A DNA stretch of 64,000 nt from [Eubacterium] infirmum. Lineage in GTDB: Bacteria > Bacillota > Clostridia > Peptostreptococcales > Anaerovoracaceae. The position numbers and the translations under genes are program-made. Under the pieces are notes generated by a model. That model worked only from the letters and a program-made list of their open reading frames with translations, was not told the origin of the DNA and did not search any database. Position 1 is the stretch's first letter; every line of letters begins with the position of its first letter. Below, in pieces: positions 17,196 to 25,843 of this stretch. The stretch covers positions 62,001-126,000 of the forward strand of contig UGGN01000002.1 of assembly GCA_900450455.1 (NCBI GenBank). Direction: 5' to 3'.

Positions 17196-18512
17196 TTATT
17201 TTATCTCGTCTAACAATGCATGAAAATCAATTAAATTGTTTTCAGGAATCCCAGAGTATTTACCAAGCAAATATTGATTTCTTACATTATTCTTATCGCT
17301 GATTTTGTTATTGTAGTGTAAAATACATTGTATTTCTTTATCGTTGGATGATAGTTCGTTTATTACATAAATGCTATCTTTTGGTATATCCGATTCCATT
17401 AATAGAGTATTATGAGTAGTTAAAATTAATTGACCATTGATATCATTATTTAATGAAGTAATTAAGCTTTTAACTAACAAATCATGAATACCGGTGTCAA
17501 ATTCATCAATAATAGCAACTGAACCTTTTACTGCAACAAGCATAAAAGGGAGTTGCTGGATAATTGATTGTGTACCCGTAGATTCTAAGGAAAAATCGAT
17601 ATCACGAATTTTACCAGCAATTTTCTTAGAAAGTATCAATGAATAATTAATTTCTTCATCTGCAATATTTTTCTTATAAAATGCTTTCTTTATATCTCGA
17701 TTTGTAAGAGTAAAAAAATCAGTAAGCATTTTTTCAGTCTTATCTAAAATATCTTCATCAGAAACTGGAATAGAACCACTTTCGTATTCCCCAAGAATTT
17801 CTTTTGGAAGACCAATGATTCCGCGTTCTTGACGACTACCAAATTTAATTTTGCAAGAAATTCTTGAGATAAACTTCAAGAAATCATCGAAATTATCTGA
17901 AATTTGATCACGAATAAATTTATCGGATTTATCGTTTACTTCGTGAAAAAGGATAGAAAGAAAAGAATGCTTTCCCCAAAATTTTAGACAAGATGTTTTA
18001 ATTTCTGTGTAGGTGTTTTTATCTAAAAATATTTTTTCGTTGATAGAGGATTTATTTTCAGAAATATCAAAATAAATGCCTCTTTTTTTTGTTAATATAA
18101 ATTCAAGTTTTTCTTGAATTATTTGAGTATTATTTGTTTCTAATAAATATCTTCCTCTTTTCCCGTTGATGTTAAAGCCAAATTCCAAAAGCATAGGTTC
18201 TTCTGAAGAAACGGTTTTGTTTTCTTTGATGATAGTTTCTATATCTTTATATCTGGAACGTAAATATTTTTTGAATTCTTCTTTGTTATTTAAACTGTTT
18301 TCGTCAGAAAGAAGCGATTCCATTAAATCTCTGACATCCATTGTTCTTAGAGTTTCGGACAAAGTAAAAAAAGCCGAAGCAATATTAGATTTTCCTATCC
18401 CATTTTCCCCATAAATAAGTATTAGTTTTTTGGGATTATTTCGTCTATCTAACATATTAAATTCAATATCACTAAAGGATTTGAAGTTTTTGAGTTTTAT
18501 ATATTCAAACAT
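17196..18512 (-). CDS. AAA15/OLD-like ATPase without TOPRIM domain
   Basis: An ATPase of about 438 residues with Walker A GENGIGKSN (about 35-43), LESTGTQSIIQQLPFMLVAVKGS as the signature-like region, Walker B SVAIIDEFDTGIHDLL and the switch QLILTTHNTLLM. The fold is the SMC-like ATPase of AAA15/OLD proteins, but no TOPRIM or HNH nuclease follows. The ATG at 18512 has GGAGG eight bases upstream. It is transcribed away from the CBASS operon, with only 177 bases between the two starts. Similar lone ATPases occur in defence islands, but a function in CBASS is only suggested by position. Confidence 0.75.
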   Translation of the reverse strand: MFEYIKLKNFKSFSDIEFNMLDRRNNPKKLILIYGENGIGKSNIASAFFTLSETLRTMDVRDLMESLLSDENSLNNKEEFKKYLRSRYKDIETIIKENKTVSSEEPMLLEFGFNINGKRGRYLLETNNTQIIQEKLEFILTKKRGIYFDISENKSSINEKIFLDKNTYTEIKTSCLKFWGKHSFLSILFHEVNDKSDKFIRDQISDNFDDFLKFISRISCKIKFGSRQERGIIGLPKEILGEYESGSIPVSDEDILDKTEKMLTDFFTLTNRDIKKAFYKKNIADEEINYSLILSKKIAGKIRDIDFSLESTGTQSIIQQLPFMLVAVKGSVAIIDEFDTGIHDLLVKSLITSLNNDINGQLILTTHNTLLMESDIPKDSIYVINELSSNDKEIQCILHYNNKISDKNNVRNQYLLGKYSGIPENNLIDFHALLDEIK

Positions 18513-18577
18513 AACGCTAACCTCCACGTTAACAATAGCATAAAAAAAAGTAAAAGTAAATACATTTAACTCAATTG

Positions 18578-18680
18578 CTCGTAGAAAATACGAGTAAACA
18601 GCACTAATAGTTGAAAAAGACTAAAAGATATGCTATACTTATTTTATTAGCGATCGGAACGATTGAGTGCCAATGAAAGG
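18578..18680 (+). promoter_or_regulatory. CBASS operon promoter region
   Basis: TTGAAA (18611-18616) and TATACT (18634-18639) are spaced by 17 bases, giving a good housekeeping promoter about 50 bases before the first CBASS gene, which has an AAAGGGGGAG ribosome site. Just upstream an inverted repeat CTCGTA/TACGAG (18578-18594) lies between this promoter and the divergent ATPase gene, so a shared regulator could act there. The operator role is inference. Confidence 0.6.
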
Positions 18681-18689
18681 GGGAGTTGA

Positions 18690-19841
18690 ATGGCAAAAAA
18701 TAAAAAATTATCAACTAATAGAGGAAAAGATCCTTCGCAATTAACTAAACTTATGCTTTGTGCCAATGCGGGAGGAAGATGTCAATTTGAAGGTTGTAAT
18801 AAAAAACTATTTGTGGATGGAGTTACTTTAAGTGAAGTTAATAATTCTAACATAGCACATATTGTTGCTTCATCACCAGATGGACCACGTGGCAATAAAG
18901 ATTCTTATGAATTATCAAATAAGATTGAAAATTTGATGTTAATGTGCCAAGAACACCATAAACTTATAGATGATAATCCTAAACAGTACACAGTTCAAAA
19001 ACTAAAAAACATGAAAAATCAGCAAGAACAAAAAATCGAATATATATTGGATGGTATGGATTATCCTAAGTCAGAAATAATAATTTTTGAAAGTCCAATT
19101 AAAAATATAACAGATGTGAAGGTTAATTATAAACAGGCTGTTGAAGCAATTCGTTCTGAATGTAACAATCCGGCTTCAAGTCATGGAACAATCATAAGGG
19201 TACAAAACTTTGAAAATTATAGAAGATCTAGTTATTGGACAAGTATCGAAAGAGAATTAAAGTATCAAGTAGAGCATCAGATAGAATCAATTTATAGATA
19301 TACACACGATTTACAGTTATCAATTTTTCCTATAGCACCGATACCTTTAATAATTAAGTTGGGAAATTTATTAGGAGATAAAAGGAAAATAGATATTTTT
19401 CAAAAAACAAGAATGCCTGATACATGGATATGGCAATCAAAGGAATTGACGAATGAGTTCAAAGTAGAAAAAATATCGTTAAAACAAGGTTGTGAAGTAG
19501 CATTAATAGTATCTTTAACGGCAGAAATAGATATTTCAAGAATAACAAATGTCATTGATGTAGATACTATTCATATCATTAAAGCAGAACGAACAGGTGT
19601 AGATTGCATTAGAAGTATGCTAGACTTGAAAGCTTTTTGGCAGAAATATCAGGCTGTCTGTGATCAAATCAAAAATGTAGATGGATGTTTGGAAATTAAG
19701 TTATTTCCGGCTGTTCCTGTTTCAGCAGCTTTTGAAATTGGAAGAAGGTATATGCCTGAAGCGTTTCCTAAAATATATATTTTTGATGAATGCGATGGTT
19801 TTTTTGAAACTATAACGATTGGGGGAAAATGTGATGAATGA
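18690..19841 (+). CDS. cap5: CBASS effector: HNH endonuclease with SAVED domain (Cap5-like)
   Basis: The 383-residue protein has an N-terminal HNH nuclease: Cys24, Cys31 and Cys36 in a zinc-knuckle-like CANAGGRCQFEGC, His57 in NIAHIVASS and LMCQEHHKLID at 84-94. The C-terminal 200 residues have the SAVED pattern of conserved strands (LSIFPIAPIPLIIKLGNLLGD, VALIVSLTAEIDISR, LFPAVPVSAAFEIGRRY). In CBASS, SAVED binds the cyclic oligonucleotide made after phage sensing and switches on DNA degradation, killing or halting the cell. The gene overlaps the CD-NTase start by eight bases. Length and motifs look intact. Confidence 0.9.
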   Translation: MAKNKKLSTNRGKDPSQLTKLMLCANAGGRCQFEGCNKKLFVDGVTLSEVNNSNIAHIVASSPDGPRGNKDSYELSNKIENLMLMCQEHHKLIDDNPKQYTVQKLKNMKNQQEQKIEYILDGMDYPKSEIIIFESPIKNITDVKVNYKQAVEAIRSECNNPASSHGTIIRVQNFENYRRSSYWTSIERELKYQVEHQIESIYRYTHDLQLSIFPIAPIPLIIKLGNLLGDKRKIDIFQKTRMPDTWIWQSKELTNEFKVEKISLKQGCEVALIVSLTAEIDISRITNVIDVDTIHIIKAERTGVDCIRSMLDLKAFWQKYQAVCDQIKNVDGCLEIKLFPAVPVSAAFEIGRRYMPEAFPKIYIFDECDGFFETITIGGKCDE

Positions 19842-20979
19842 GAAAGAACAACAATTGAATTTGATTTTAACTAAGATTGTTAAAGAAATTAGTATAACCG
19901 CAACTATGTTAGATAAAGCTACAAAAAGTTATGAAGCTGTTGGAACATGGCTTGGTGATGGGATTGAATATGATGTCCGTATTACTCCACAAGGTTCGAT
20001 GAATTTAGGAACTACTAACAAACCTGTTTCTGATAAAGATGATTATGACATAGATTTAGTTTGCTTATTAGAAAATGGACAAAAACTAGAGGCAAAAGTA
20101 ATTAAAAACATTGTGGGTAATAGGTTAAAAGAAAATGAAACTTATCGTAAAAAAATTACAGAGGAGGGTGAAGGTAAACGTTGTTGGAAAATGCAATATG
20201 ATGAATTTCATATGGATATTCTTCCGTGTGTTCCGAAATCAAATTATATAGAGCCATATTTAACGGATATTCGTTTAACACATAAGATATCAGCATATTG
20301 TTATGAGGATCGATACGGTAACCCATATGGATATCGAAAATGGTTTGAATCACGTATGGCAGATGTTTTAAAAGAAGAGAAAAGAGCATTTGCGGCTGAA
20401 AATAAATTAGAAATTGAAAATGTTCCTACATATAGGGTTAAAACACCGTTGCAAATAGCAATTCAGCTCTTGAAAAGGCATCGAGACATCTATTTTAAAA
20501 ATAATGACGATAATGCACCAATTTCTATAATCATAACCACCCTAGCGGCAAAAGCATATAACGGAGAAAAAGATGTTTATGAAGCTTTATGCACCATATT
20601 AAATCATATGCATGAATATATTGAGATAAAGGATGGAGTATATTGGGTTAAAAATCCTGTGATGGAAGAGGAAAATTTTGCTGATAAGTGGGAATTATAT
20701 CCGAAAAGAAAAGACAATTTTTACAAATGGTTATGCAAAGCAAAAGAAGACCTTATCAGCAATCCATTAGCTGCGGTAGGTATTGATTCGCTTGGTGAAA
20801 TATTTAAAGAATCACTAGGTGAAGCTCCGGTTAGTAGAGCTTTTCGTAGTTATGCCGATGATATGTTAAGTGCAAGAAAAAAAGGAACGCTGTATTCGGT
20901 TGGTTTAACAAGCGGATTAATAACAAAAGTAACATCTAAAGCATCACAAGTGAAAGGACATACCTTCTTTGGCAAATAA
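19834..20979 (+). CDS. CD-NTase (cGAS/DncV-like nucleotidyltransferase) of CBASS
   Basis: 381 residues. The polymerase-beta-like active site is complete: GSMNLGT at about 54-60, Asp72 and Asp74 in DYDIDLVC, and a third Asp in FHMDILPC near 127. The C-terminal half has the helical OAS1-like region (TPLQIAIQLLKRHRD). The enzyme should make a cyclic di- or trinucleotide on phage infection and so activate the HNH-SAVED protein encoded just upstream. I chose the ATG at 19834; a TTG 15 bases earlier is also in frame. The clade and product cannot be told by eye. The coding end overlaps the E2-like gene by 11 bases. Confidence 0.9.
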   Translation: MNEKEQQLNLILTKIVKEISITATMLDKATKSYEAVGTWLGDGIEYDVRITPQGSMNLGTTNKPVSDKDDYDIDLVCLLENGQKLEAKVIKNIVGNRLKENETYRKKITEEGEGKRCWKMQYDEFHMDILPCVPKSNYIEPYLTDIRLTHKISAYCYEDRYGNPYGYRKWFESRMADVLKEEKRAFAAENKLEIENVPTYRVKTPLQIAIQLLKRHRDIYFKNNDDNAPISIIITTLAAKAYNGEKDVYEALCTILNHMHEYIEIKDGVYWVKNPVMEEENFADKWELYPKRKDNFYKWLCKAKEDLISNPLAAVGIDSLGEIFKESLGEAPVSRAFRSYADDMLSARKKGTLYSVGLTSGLITKVTSKASQVKGHTFFGK

Positions 20980-21391
20980 GTATTATAGGAACAATAAATT
21001 AACTTTATCCGTACAAGGATTATTATTGAAATCTAAGTATCCCGAATCAAAAATATATGTTAAGAATAATCGATTGATTTGGTATGGTGAAATTAAACCA
21101 ACAGCATTATCTCGTCTTTATAAGATTAAGATAATATGTGAAAGTGGAAATAACCCCAAAGTATTTTTGTATGGAAACCATATTGAAGGGATAGAAAAAA
21201 CGGATTTTCCTCATAAGTATCATAAAGATGAAATAAAACAAGAAGTGCAATTATGTCTAAATATGCCTTATGAGTTTAATTATTCTCTTCGTATAATTGA
21301 TACGATAATTCCTTGGACTCAGGAATGGTTGTACTTTTATGAAATTTGGTTATTAACAGGTGAATGGCGTGGAGGTGGTCATACTCCTTAA
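20969..21391 (+). CDS. Stand-alone E2-like CBASS protein
   Basis: A 140-residue protein with a TTG start overlapping the CD-NTase stop by 11 bases. The C-terminal half has a candidate catalytic cysteine, Cys96, in EVQLCLNMPYEF preceded by PHKYHKDEIK, then DTIIPWTQEWLYFYEIWLLTGEWRGGG. This matches the E2-like proteins of the short type II (E2-only) CBASS class, in which an E2 fold without E1 or JAB partners conjugates the CD-NTase and primes signalling. No E1 or JAB gene is present downstream. The tail ending GGGHTP is typical. The TTG start and tight overlap imply coupling. Confidence 0.8.
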   Translation: MANKYYRNNKLTLSVQGLLLKSKYPESKIYVKNNRLIWYGEIKPTALSRLYKIKIICESGNNPKVFLYGNHIEGIEKTDFPHKYHKDEIKQEVQLCLNMPYEFNYSLRIIDTIIPWTQEWLYFYEIWLLTGEWRGGGHTP

Positions 21392-21561
21392 TAAAATTTT
21401 GATAAATAGTACTACTGTGACAAAAAATTGTAGAAGTACTATTTATTCTCGACATTCAGTAAGGGAGGTATTTTATAAACATAATTGCCAAATAGCGAGA
21501 ACTTTGATGTTGTCAGTTATGAAAATGGAGGAACCTTCAAGAATTTTGGTTAAATAAAAAT

Positions 21562-21607
21562 AAGCTCAGCGGCTGATGTTTAAATACATAGCTGTCTGAG
21601 CTTTTTT
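21562..21607 (+). terminator. Rho-independent terminator after the CBASS operon
   Basis: AAGCTCAG at 21562-21569 pairs with CTGAGCTTTTTT at 21596-21607 across a 26-base loop that can fold further. A second hairpin with arms near AAATAGTAC and GTACTATTT lies at 21404-21444, directly after the E2 stop. Together they close the CBASS operon. Confidence 0.6.
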
Positions 21608-21655
21608 CATTGTATTGCTTTAGCAGCGATTCATCGAACGAATGTGAGATGAATA

Positions 21656-22346
21656 ATAAACCACCGGCTATGCCGGTGAGATTAAATGGCTTTAGCGAAA
21701 AGATACCTCCTATGTTAAGATAAATGTGGTCACCAACCGCATATCAAAACAAGGAGGTAATCCAAAATGGATAAGAATAGTTTATCACATACATCGTGGA
21801 ATTGTAAGTATCACATAGTGTTTGCACCAAAGTACAGAAGAAAAGTCGTTTACGGAAAGATAAGAGTAGACATAGGGAAAATATTAAGGCTTCTGTGTGA
21901 AAGGAAAGGAATACAAATAATCGAAGCAGAATGTTGTCCTGATCATATACATATGCTTGTAGAGATACCACCAAAATACAGTGTGACCCAAATAGTTGGT
22001 TATCTCAAAGGGAAAAGCTCATTGATGATTTTCGATAAACATGCAAATTTAAAATATAAATATGGAAATAGACATTTCTGGTGTCGAGGCTATTTTGTAG
22101 ATACAGTAGGGAAGAATAAGAAAAGAATAGAGGAATACATACGTACACAACTTAAGGAAGATATAGCAGAGGACCAGATAAGCTTGAAAGAGTATATAGA
22201 TCCGTTCACAGGAAAGAAAAATAAATAGCCCTTTAGGGCTTGTAGAAAAGGATGTGCGGTTGGTGAATAATTCAGTACATCTTGAGATGTTGCTGGCAAA
22301 AGCCCCTTATAGGGGCAGTACAAACCACCGGCTTAGCCGGTGGTCA
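21656..22346 (+). mobile_element. IS200-type element, copy 1
   Basis: The element has a subterminal hairpin at each end: CCACCGGCTATGCCGGTG at 21661 and CCACCGGCTTAGCCGGTGG at 22325-22343, flanking a single Y1 transposase gene. It has no terminal inverted repeats and no tnpB accessory gene, as expected for IS200 in the IS200/IS605 family. The right end is followed by TCATGATT, the same as in the orphan end at 45050-45090. Confidence 0.8.
21767..22228 (+). CDS. tnpA: IS200-type Y1 transposase TnpA, copy 1
   Basis: 153 residues: NCKYHIVFAPKYRRKVVYGK at the start, the HUH motif in CCPDHIHMLVEIPP, and the C-terminal helix with the catalytic tyrosine candidate in RIEEYIRTQ. It cuts and joins single-stranded DNA at the hairpin ends. 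The start at 21767 follows AAGGAGG. The gene appears intact, with normal length. It is less like copies 2 and 3 than those are like each other, so it belongs to a separate lineage. Confidence 0.93.
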   Translation: MDKNSLSHTSWNCKYHIVFAPKYRRKVVYGKIRVDIGKILRLLCERKGIQIIEAECCPDHIHMLVEIPPKYSVTQIVGYLKGKSSLMIFDKHANLKYKYGNRHFWCRGYFVDTVGKNKKRIEEYIRTQLKEDIAEDQISLKEYIDPFTGKKNK

Positions 22347-22421
22347 TGATTATTACCTATTGACATTGTTGGAGGGATTTGATATATTAATATTACTAAT
22401 AGCAATATATGGGAGAAGCGA

Positions 22422-22961
22422 ATGGACAATATAATACTCGGTCTTTTACTGTTAAGTAGCAGAACAATTTATCAGTTGCGTGAAAGAATAGATAAAGGGC
22501 TTAATTTGATGTATAGCAGCAGTATGGGAAGTATACAAGCTGCTATAAAAAAATTGCTTAATTGTGGATATATTAAGTATGAAGAAGCTATTGAAAATGG
22601 GAGATATAAAAAAATTTATTCAATAACGGATAGTGGAAAACAGAATTTCATTGAGTGGGTATCCACTCCAATGGAAATACAGAGCAGCAAAAATCCTGAA
22701 TTGGCTAAATTATATTTTATGGGCTTTTCAACAAAAGAAAAACGTGAATCAGGATTACAAGAGTATATTTTAAAGTTAAAAGAACACTATGATATGTTGA
22801 ATGCACTTTGTAAGGAAGCAGAAAAATTCAAAGTTTTTGATGAAAATAAGGATATTCTTCATTATCAGTTTGCTGCAACTCGATATGGAAAAGATCTTAT
22901 GAAATTCAATATCGAGTGGTGGCAAAAACTTCTTGATGAAATGAAAGGAAGCAATATATGA
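22422..22961 (+). CDS. PadR-family transcriptional regulator
   Basis: 179 residues. The N-terminal winged helix is PadR-like (ILGLLLLSSRTIYQLRERIDKGLNLMYSSSMGSIQAAIKKLLNCGYI, with GRYKKIYSITDSGKQNF in the wing) and the C-terminal 90 residues form a long helical dimerisation part ending FNIEWWQKLLDEM. PadR proteins repress nearby genes until a ligand binds. It overlaps the hydrolase gene by four bases, so the two form an operon, and the regulator probably controls it. It lies between two IS200 elements. Confidence 0.85.
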   Translation: MDNIILGLLLLSSRTIYQLRERIDKGLNLMYSSSMGSIQAAIKKLLNCGYIKYEEAIENGRYKKIYSITDSGKQNFIEWVSTPMEIQSSKNPELAKLYFMGFSTKEKRESGLQEYILKLKEHYDMLNALCKEAEKFKVFDENKDILHYQFAATRYGKDLMKFNIEWWQKLLDEMKGSNI

Positions 22962-23746
22962 AATCAATAAAGTTAGTTAATTCACCAATCACATATTTTA
23001 TCAGTGGAAGAGATTATACTGAATGGATACTTTTTATTCACGCTGCTTTTGTCAATCATAATATGTTCAAATCACAGTTTGAATACTTTCACAACAAATA
23101 CAATATTTTGGCTGTTGACATTATTGGTCATGGGCAGTCAACGGATACCAAAAAAGGGGATGGCATAGATAAAATGTCAGAATGGATATTCGAAATCTTA
23201 AAGGTGGAAAATATTGAAAAAGTACATATTGTCGGTGTTTCATTAGGATCAGTATTGGCACAGGATTTTGCGAATCATTATCCAAACTCAGTAAGTTCAA
23301 TGGCTTGCTTTGGAGGATATGATATCAATAATTTTGATATTAAAATGCAAAAGCAAAATGGTAGGAAACAGAAGGTGATGATGTTGAAAGCTCTCTTTTC
23401 GGTTAAGTGGTTTGCAAAAGAGAACAAGAAAATTTCTGCACATACTTTACAGGCACAAGATGAGTTTTTTGATATGAACATACTTTTTCCTAAAAAGTCA
23501 TTTATATTTATGGCAAGGCTCAATAGTATGATAAATAAGTATAGAACTGGAAAACGAAATTACCCTTTGTTGATTGGATGTGGAAGCTTTGATATTCCAA
23601 TGGAATTAGAGGCAGTAAAACAATGGAAAATAAATGAGCCAAATTGTAGGGTAGTCATTTTTGAAAATGCAGGACACTGTGTCAATATGGATGTGCCACG
23701 AGAGTTTAATGAAACTGTAGAGGATTTTTGGACAAGTGTAGAATAA
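22958..23746 (+). CDS. Alpha/beta hydrolase
   Basis: 262 residues with the alpha/beta-hydrolase plan: oxyanion region ILFIHAAFVNHNMF, DIIGHGQS, nucleophile elbow VGVSLGSVLAQ (serine near 94), an acid candidate in the late GCGSFDIPMELEA and the catalytic histidine in ENAGHCVNMDVPREFN. The usual HG oxyanion motif is replaced by IHAAF. It is an esterase or lyase-type enzyme of unknown substrate. Its ATGA overlap with the padR gene indicates joint control. A terminator follows at 23789. Confidence 0.85.
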   Translation: MKSIKLVNSPITYFISGRDYTEWILFIHAAFVNHNMFKSQFEYFHNKYNILAVDIIGHGQSTDTKKGDGIDKMSEWIFEILKVENIEKVHIVGVSLGSVLAQDFANHYPNSVSSMACFGGYDINNFDIKMQKQNGRKQKVMMLKALFSVKWFAKENKKISAHTLQAQDEFFDMNILFPKKSFIFMARLNSMINKYRTGKRNYPLLIGCGSFDIPMELEAVKQWKINEPNCRVVIFENAGHCVNMDVPREFNETVEDFWTSVE

Positions 23747-23788
23747 ATAGACTGAAAGGATATTGTTTTTTATGAGAAAAATTGAATG

Positions 23789-23816
23789 CTGTGGGAAAAC
23801 AAATCCCAGTTTTTCT
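23789..23816 (+). terminator. Terminator after the PadR-hydrolase operon
   Basis: CTGTGGGA pairs with TCCCAG (the core TGGGA/TCCCA at 23792-23808) and is followed by TTTTT. It sits 43 bases after the hydrolase stop and before the left end of the next IS200 element. Confidence 0.55.
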
Positions 23817-23903
23817 AACTGAAAATAGAAATTAAATAATACAATAGAATATTATTTTGAAAACAGTAAATCAAATTGGTTTACTGTTTTTTGTAATGTA
23901 TAG

Positions 23904-24645
23904 GGCGTATAAGCCCGTACTGAGCACACAAGGTGTGCGAAGTATAATCCACCCGCTATGCGGGTGCGTAACGAATGTTATACAAAAAAATCACCTTCGC
24001 GTTATAATGTGGTTGTTCAAGCTACATTGTAACGAAAGGAAGGTGACTTTTATGGCGAATAAAACCAATAGTTTGTCACATACAAAATGGATGTGCAAAT
24101 ATCATATAGTATTCTCTCCAAAGTATAGACGAAAAATTATATATAATCAATATCGTAAAAGTCTGCAAGATATCATAAGAACTCTGTGCAGATACAAAGG
24201 AGTTGAAATAATAGAAGGACATATGATGCCTGACCACGTTCATCTTGTGCTAAGCATACCGCCTAAGATTAGTGTATCTAGTTTCATGGGATATCTCAAA
24301 GGAAAAAGTGCTTTGATGATGTTCGAGAAGCATGCGAATCTTAAGTACAAATTTGGGAACCGACACTTTTGGGCTGAAGGTTACTATGTAAGTACGGTAG
24401 GATTGAACGAAGAGACAATTAGAAAATATGTCAGAGAGCAAGAGAAGCATGATCAAGCGATAGATAAACTCAGTGTGAAAGAGTACGAAGATCCGTTCAA
24501 AAGATAGAAAGCACCTTTGAGGTGCAGTCAAAGTGGCAAGGGCAATGTAGCTTGAACAAAGCGAAAGCTAGCGCCTTGAGACGCTAGCCTAGTAACTATT
24601 GGGCTTATAGCCCTAGAGCAAACCACCCTTTTGAAGGGTGGTTAT
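23904..24645 (+). mobile_element. IS200-type element, copy 2
   Basis: The left end has structured repeats (GGGCGTATAAGCCC, then GCACACAAGGTGTGC, then CACCCGCTATGCGGGTG) and the right end has CCACCCTTTTGAAGGGTGG at 24623-24641. A single Y1 transposase gene lies between. The left-end motifs recur without a transposase at 33654-33696. The 5' hairpins upstream of the transposase start probably limit its translation, as in other IS200 elements. Confidence 0.8.
24052..24507 (+). CDS. tnpA: IS200-type Y1 transposase TnpA, copy 2
   Basis: 151 residues from the ATG at 24052, which follows GAAAGGAAGGTG; the open frame runs further upstream to 23857 but that part covers the IS left-end hairpins. It has CKYHIVFSPKYRRKIIYNQY, the HUH motif PDHVHLVLSIPP, and the tyrosine helix IRKYVREQEKHD. 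It is close to copy 3 at 45243, with which it shares MANK.NSLSHTKW and the tail KLSVKEY.DPFK. It appears active in form. Confidence 0.93.
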   Translation: MANKTNSLSHTKWMCKYHIVFSPKYRRKIIYNQYRKSLQDIIRTLCRYKGVEIIEGHMMPDHVHLVLSIPPKISVSSFMGYLKGKSALMMFEKHANLKYKFGNRHFWAEGYYVSTVGLNEETIRKYVREQEKHDQAIDKLSVKEYEDPFKR

Positions 24646-24724
24646 GATTGTGGAAATAACGGACTAATAAGGGTATAATAAATTATCTTATCCATTAAAG
24701 AAAAAGAGAACAAAGGAGCCTGAC

Positions 24725-24940
24725 GTGCTTAAAAACAATATAGAACTTGATGTGAAAACGAAATGTATTGAAGCCGGAATCACCCAGGCAAAACTTGCAA
24801 AGGAAATCAGTACATCCGCTCCCTACGTAAACCGAGTAATCCGCAGTAAGGAAACCATCGTCAACAACACGCTTGTCAAGATGATGGAAGCACTGGGATA
24901 CGATATAGAGCTTCGGTATGTGAAACGGGAGGAAGAGTGA
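24725..24940 (+). CDS. XRE-type helix-turn-helix protein
   Basis: A 71-residue protein, GTG start, made almost only of a helix-turn-helix (DVKTKCIEAGITQAKLAKEISTSAPYVNRVIRSKETIVNNTLVKMMEALGYDIEL). The ribosome site is AAAGGAG. Such small Cro-like proteins are common in phages and islands. It precedes the MerR operon in the same direction, with a 170-base gap that holds repeats, so it could take part in its control, though this is only positional. There is no C-terminal sensor domain. Confidence 0.75.
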   Translation: MLKNNIELDVKTKCIEAGITQAKLAKEISTSAPYVNRVIRSKETIVNNTLVKMMEALGYDIELRYVKREEE

Positions 24941-25021
24941 TGGCATCTAGTAAAAATACCCGGATTTTATTTTAAGAAGCTATCATTTTAGAGAATGTAA
25001 GATGATGGGTGTGCCTTAAAT

Positions 25022-25093
25022 TGCGTAATTTATTACTTGTAACGCTGCGTAAGGTATTGCTTGTGACGCTGCGTAATGTTGTAAACTGCGTAA
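25022..25093 (+). repeat. Four TGCGTAA direct repeats before merR
   Basis: TGCGTAA occurs at 25022, 25046, 25070 and 25087, with spacings of 24, 24 and 17. Three of the copies are embedded in a longer unit (CTTGTAACGCTGCGTAAGG-like). They lie between the small XRE gene and the MerR start, in the place of an operator, so they probably bind one of the two regulators. Confidence 0.6.
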
Positions 25094-25111
25094 TGAAAGG
25101 AGGTGAAAGCT

Positions 25112-25843
25112 ATGTCAAAATACACGACAGGGGATATTGCAAAGCTTTGTGGCGTGTCTGTAAGAACAGTACAGTATTATGACTCCAGGAATATTCTCGT
25201 CCCCAGCGAATTGTCTGAAGGTGGTCGCAGACTATACTCTGAAAAGGATTTAAAACGTATGAAGATCATTTGCTTTCTTCGCGATGCAGGAATATCTATC
25301 AACAGCATTGGAGAACTGCTTGCAGAGGAAAATCCGGGTAGCGTTATTGCTGTTTTGCTGGAACAACAAGAACAGATTATCAAAGAAGAAGTCAATGAGC
25401 GCAAGACACAACTGGAGTTGATTGAAAGTATTCAACGAGAACTAAAGACCGTGGATATTTTCTCTGTTGAATCTATCGGTGACATAGCCTATGTAGTGAA
25501 ACGAAAAAATAAATTGAAACAGCTTCATGCTCTTCTGCTGATTACGGGTATTCCTATCAGCATGTTACAGTGGGTATCTATTATCATGCTAATTTCGTCA
25601 AGAATATGGTGGCCACTTATTATTTGGGCTGTGTTAGCAATTCCATATGCAATCTGGGTGTCAATCTATTACTTCAAAAAGGTTGCGTATATTTGTCCAC
25701 AGTGTCATGAAATATTTAAACCAAAATTTAAAGAGGCATTATGGGCGCGTCATACCCCAACGCTCAGGGAATTGACTTGTACTTGTTGCGGATACCACGG
25801 TTTTTGCGTAGAAGTTTATGGAGAGGAGAAGAAAGATGGATAA
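25112..25843 (+). CDS. MerR-family regulator with membrane segments and zinc ribbon
   Basis: 243 residues. Residues 1-70 are a MerR winged helix (YTTGDIAKLCGVSVRTVQYYDSRNILVPSELSEGGRRLYSEKDLKRM), followed by a coiled coil (about 80-120), then two hydrophobic segments (LLLITGIPISMLQWVSIIMLI and WWPLIIWAVLAIPYAIWVSIYYF). The C-terminus is a zinc-ribbon-like CPQCHE ... CTCCGYHGFC. The start at 25112 follows AAAGGAGG. The protein is probably membrane bound and controls the ABC transporter genes that follow. A MerR fused to membrane helices is uncommon but recurs in Clostridia. Confidence 0.8.
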   Translation: MSKYTTGDIAKLCGVSVRTVQYYDSRNILVPSELSEGGRRLYSEKDLKRMKIICFLRDAGISINSIGELLAEENPGSVIAVLLEQQEQIIKEEVNERKTQLELIESIQRELKTVDIFSVESIGDIAYVVKRKNKLKQLHALLLITGIPISMLQWVSIIMLISSRIWWPLIIWAVLAIPYAIWVSIYYFKKVAYICPQCHEIFKPKFKEALWARHTPTLRELTCTCCGYHGFCVEVYGEEKKDG

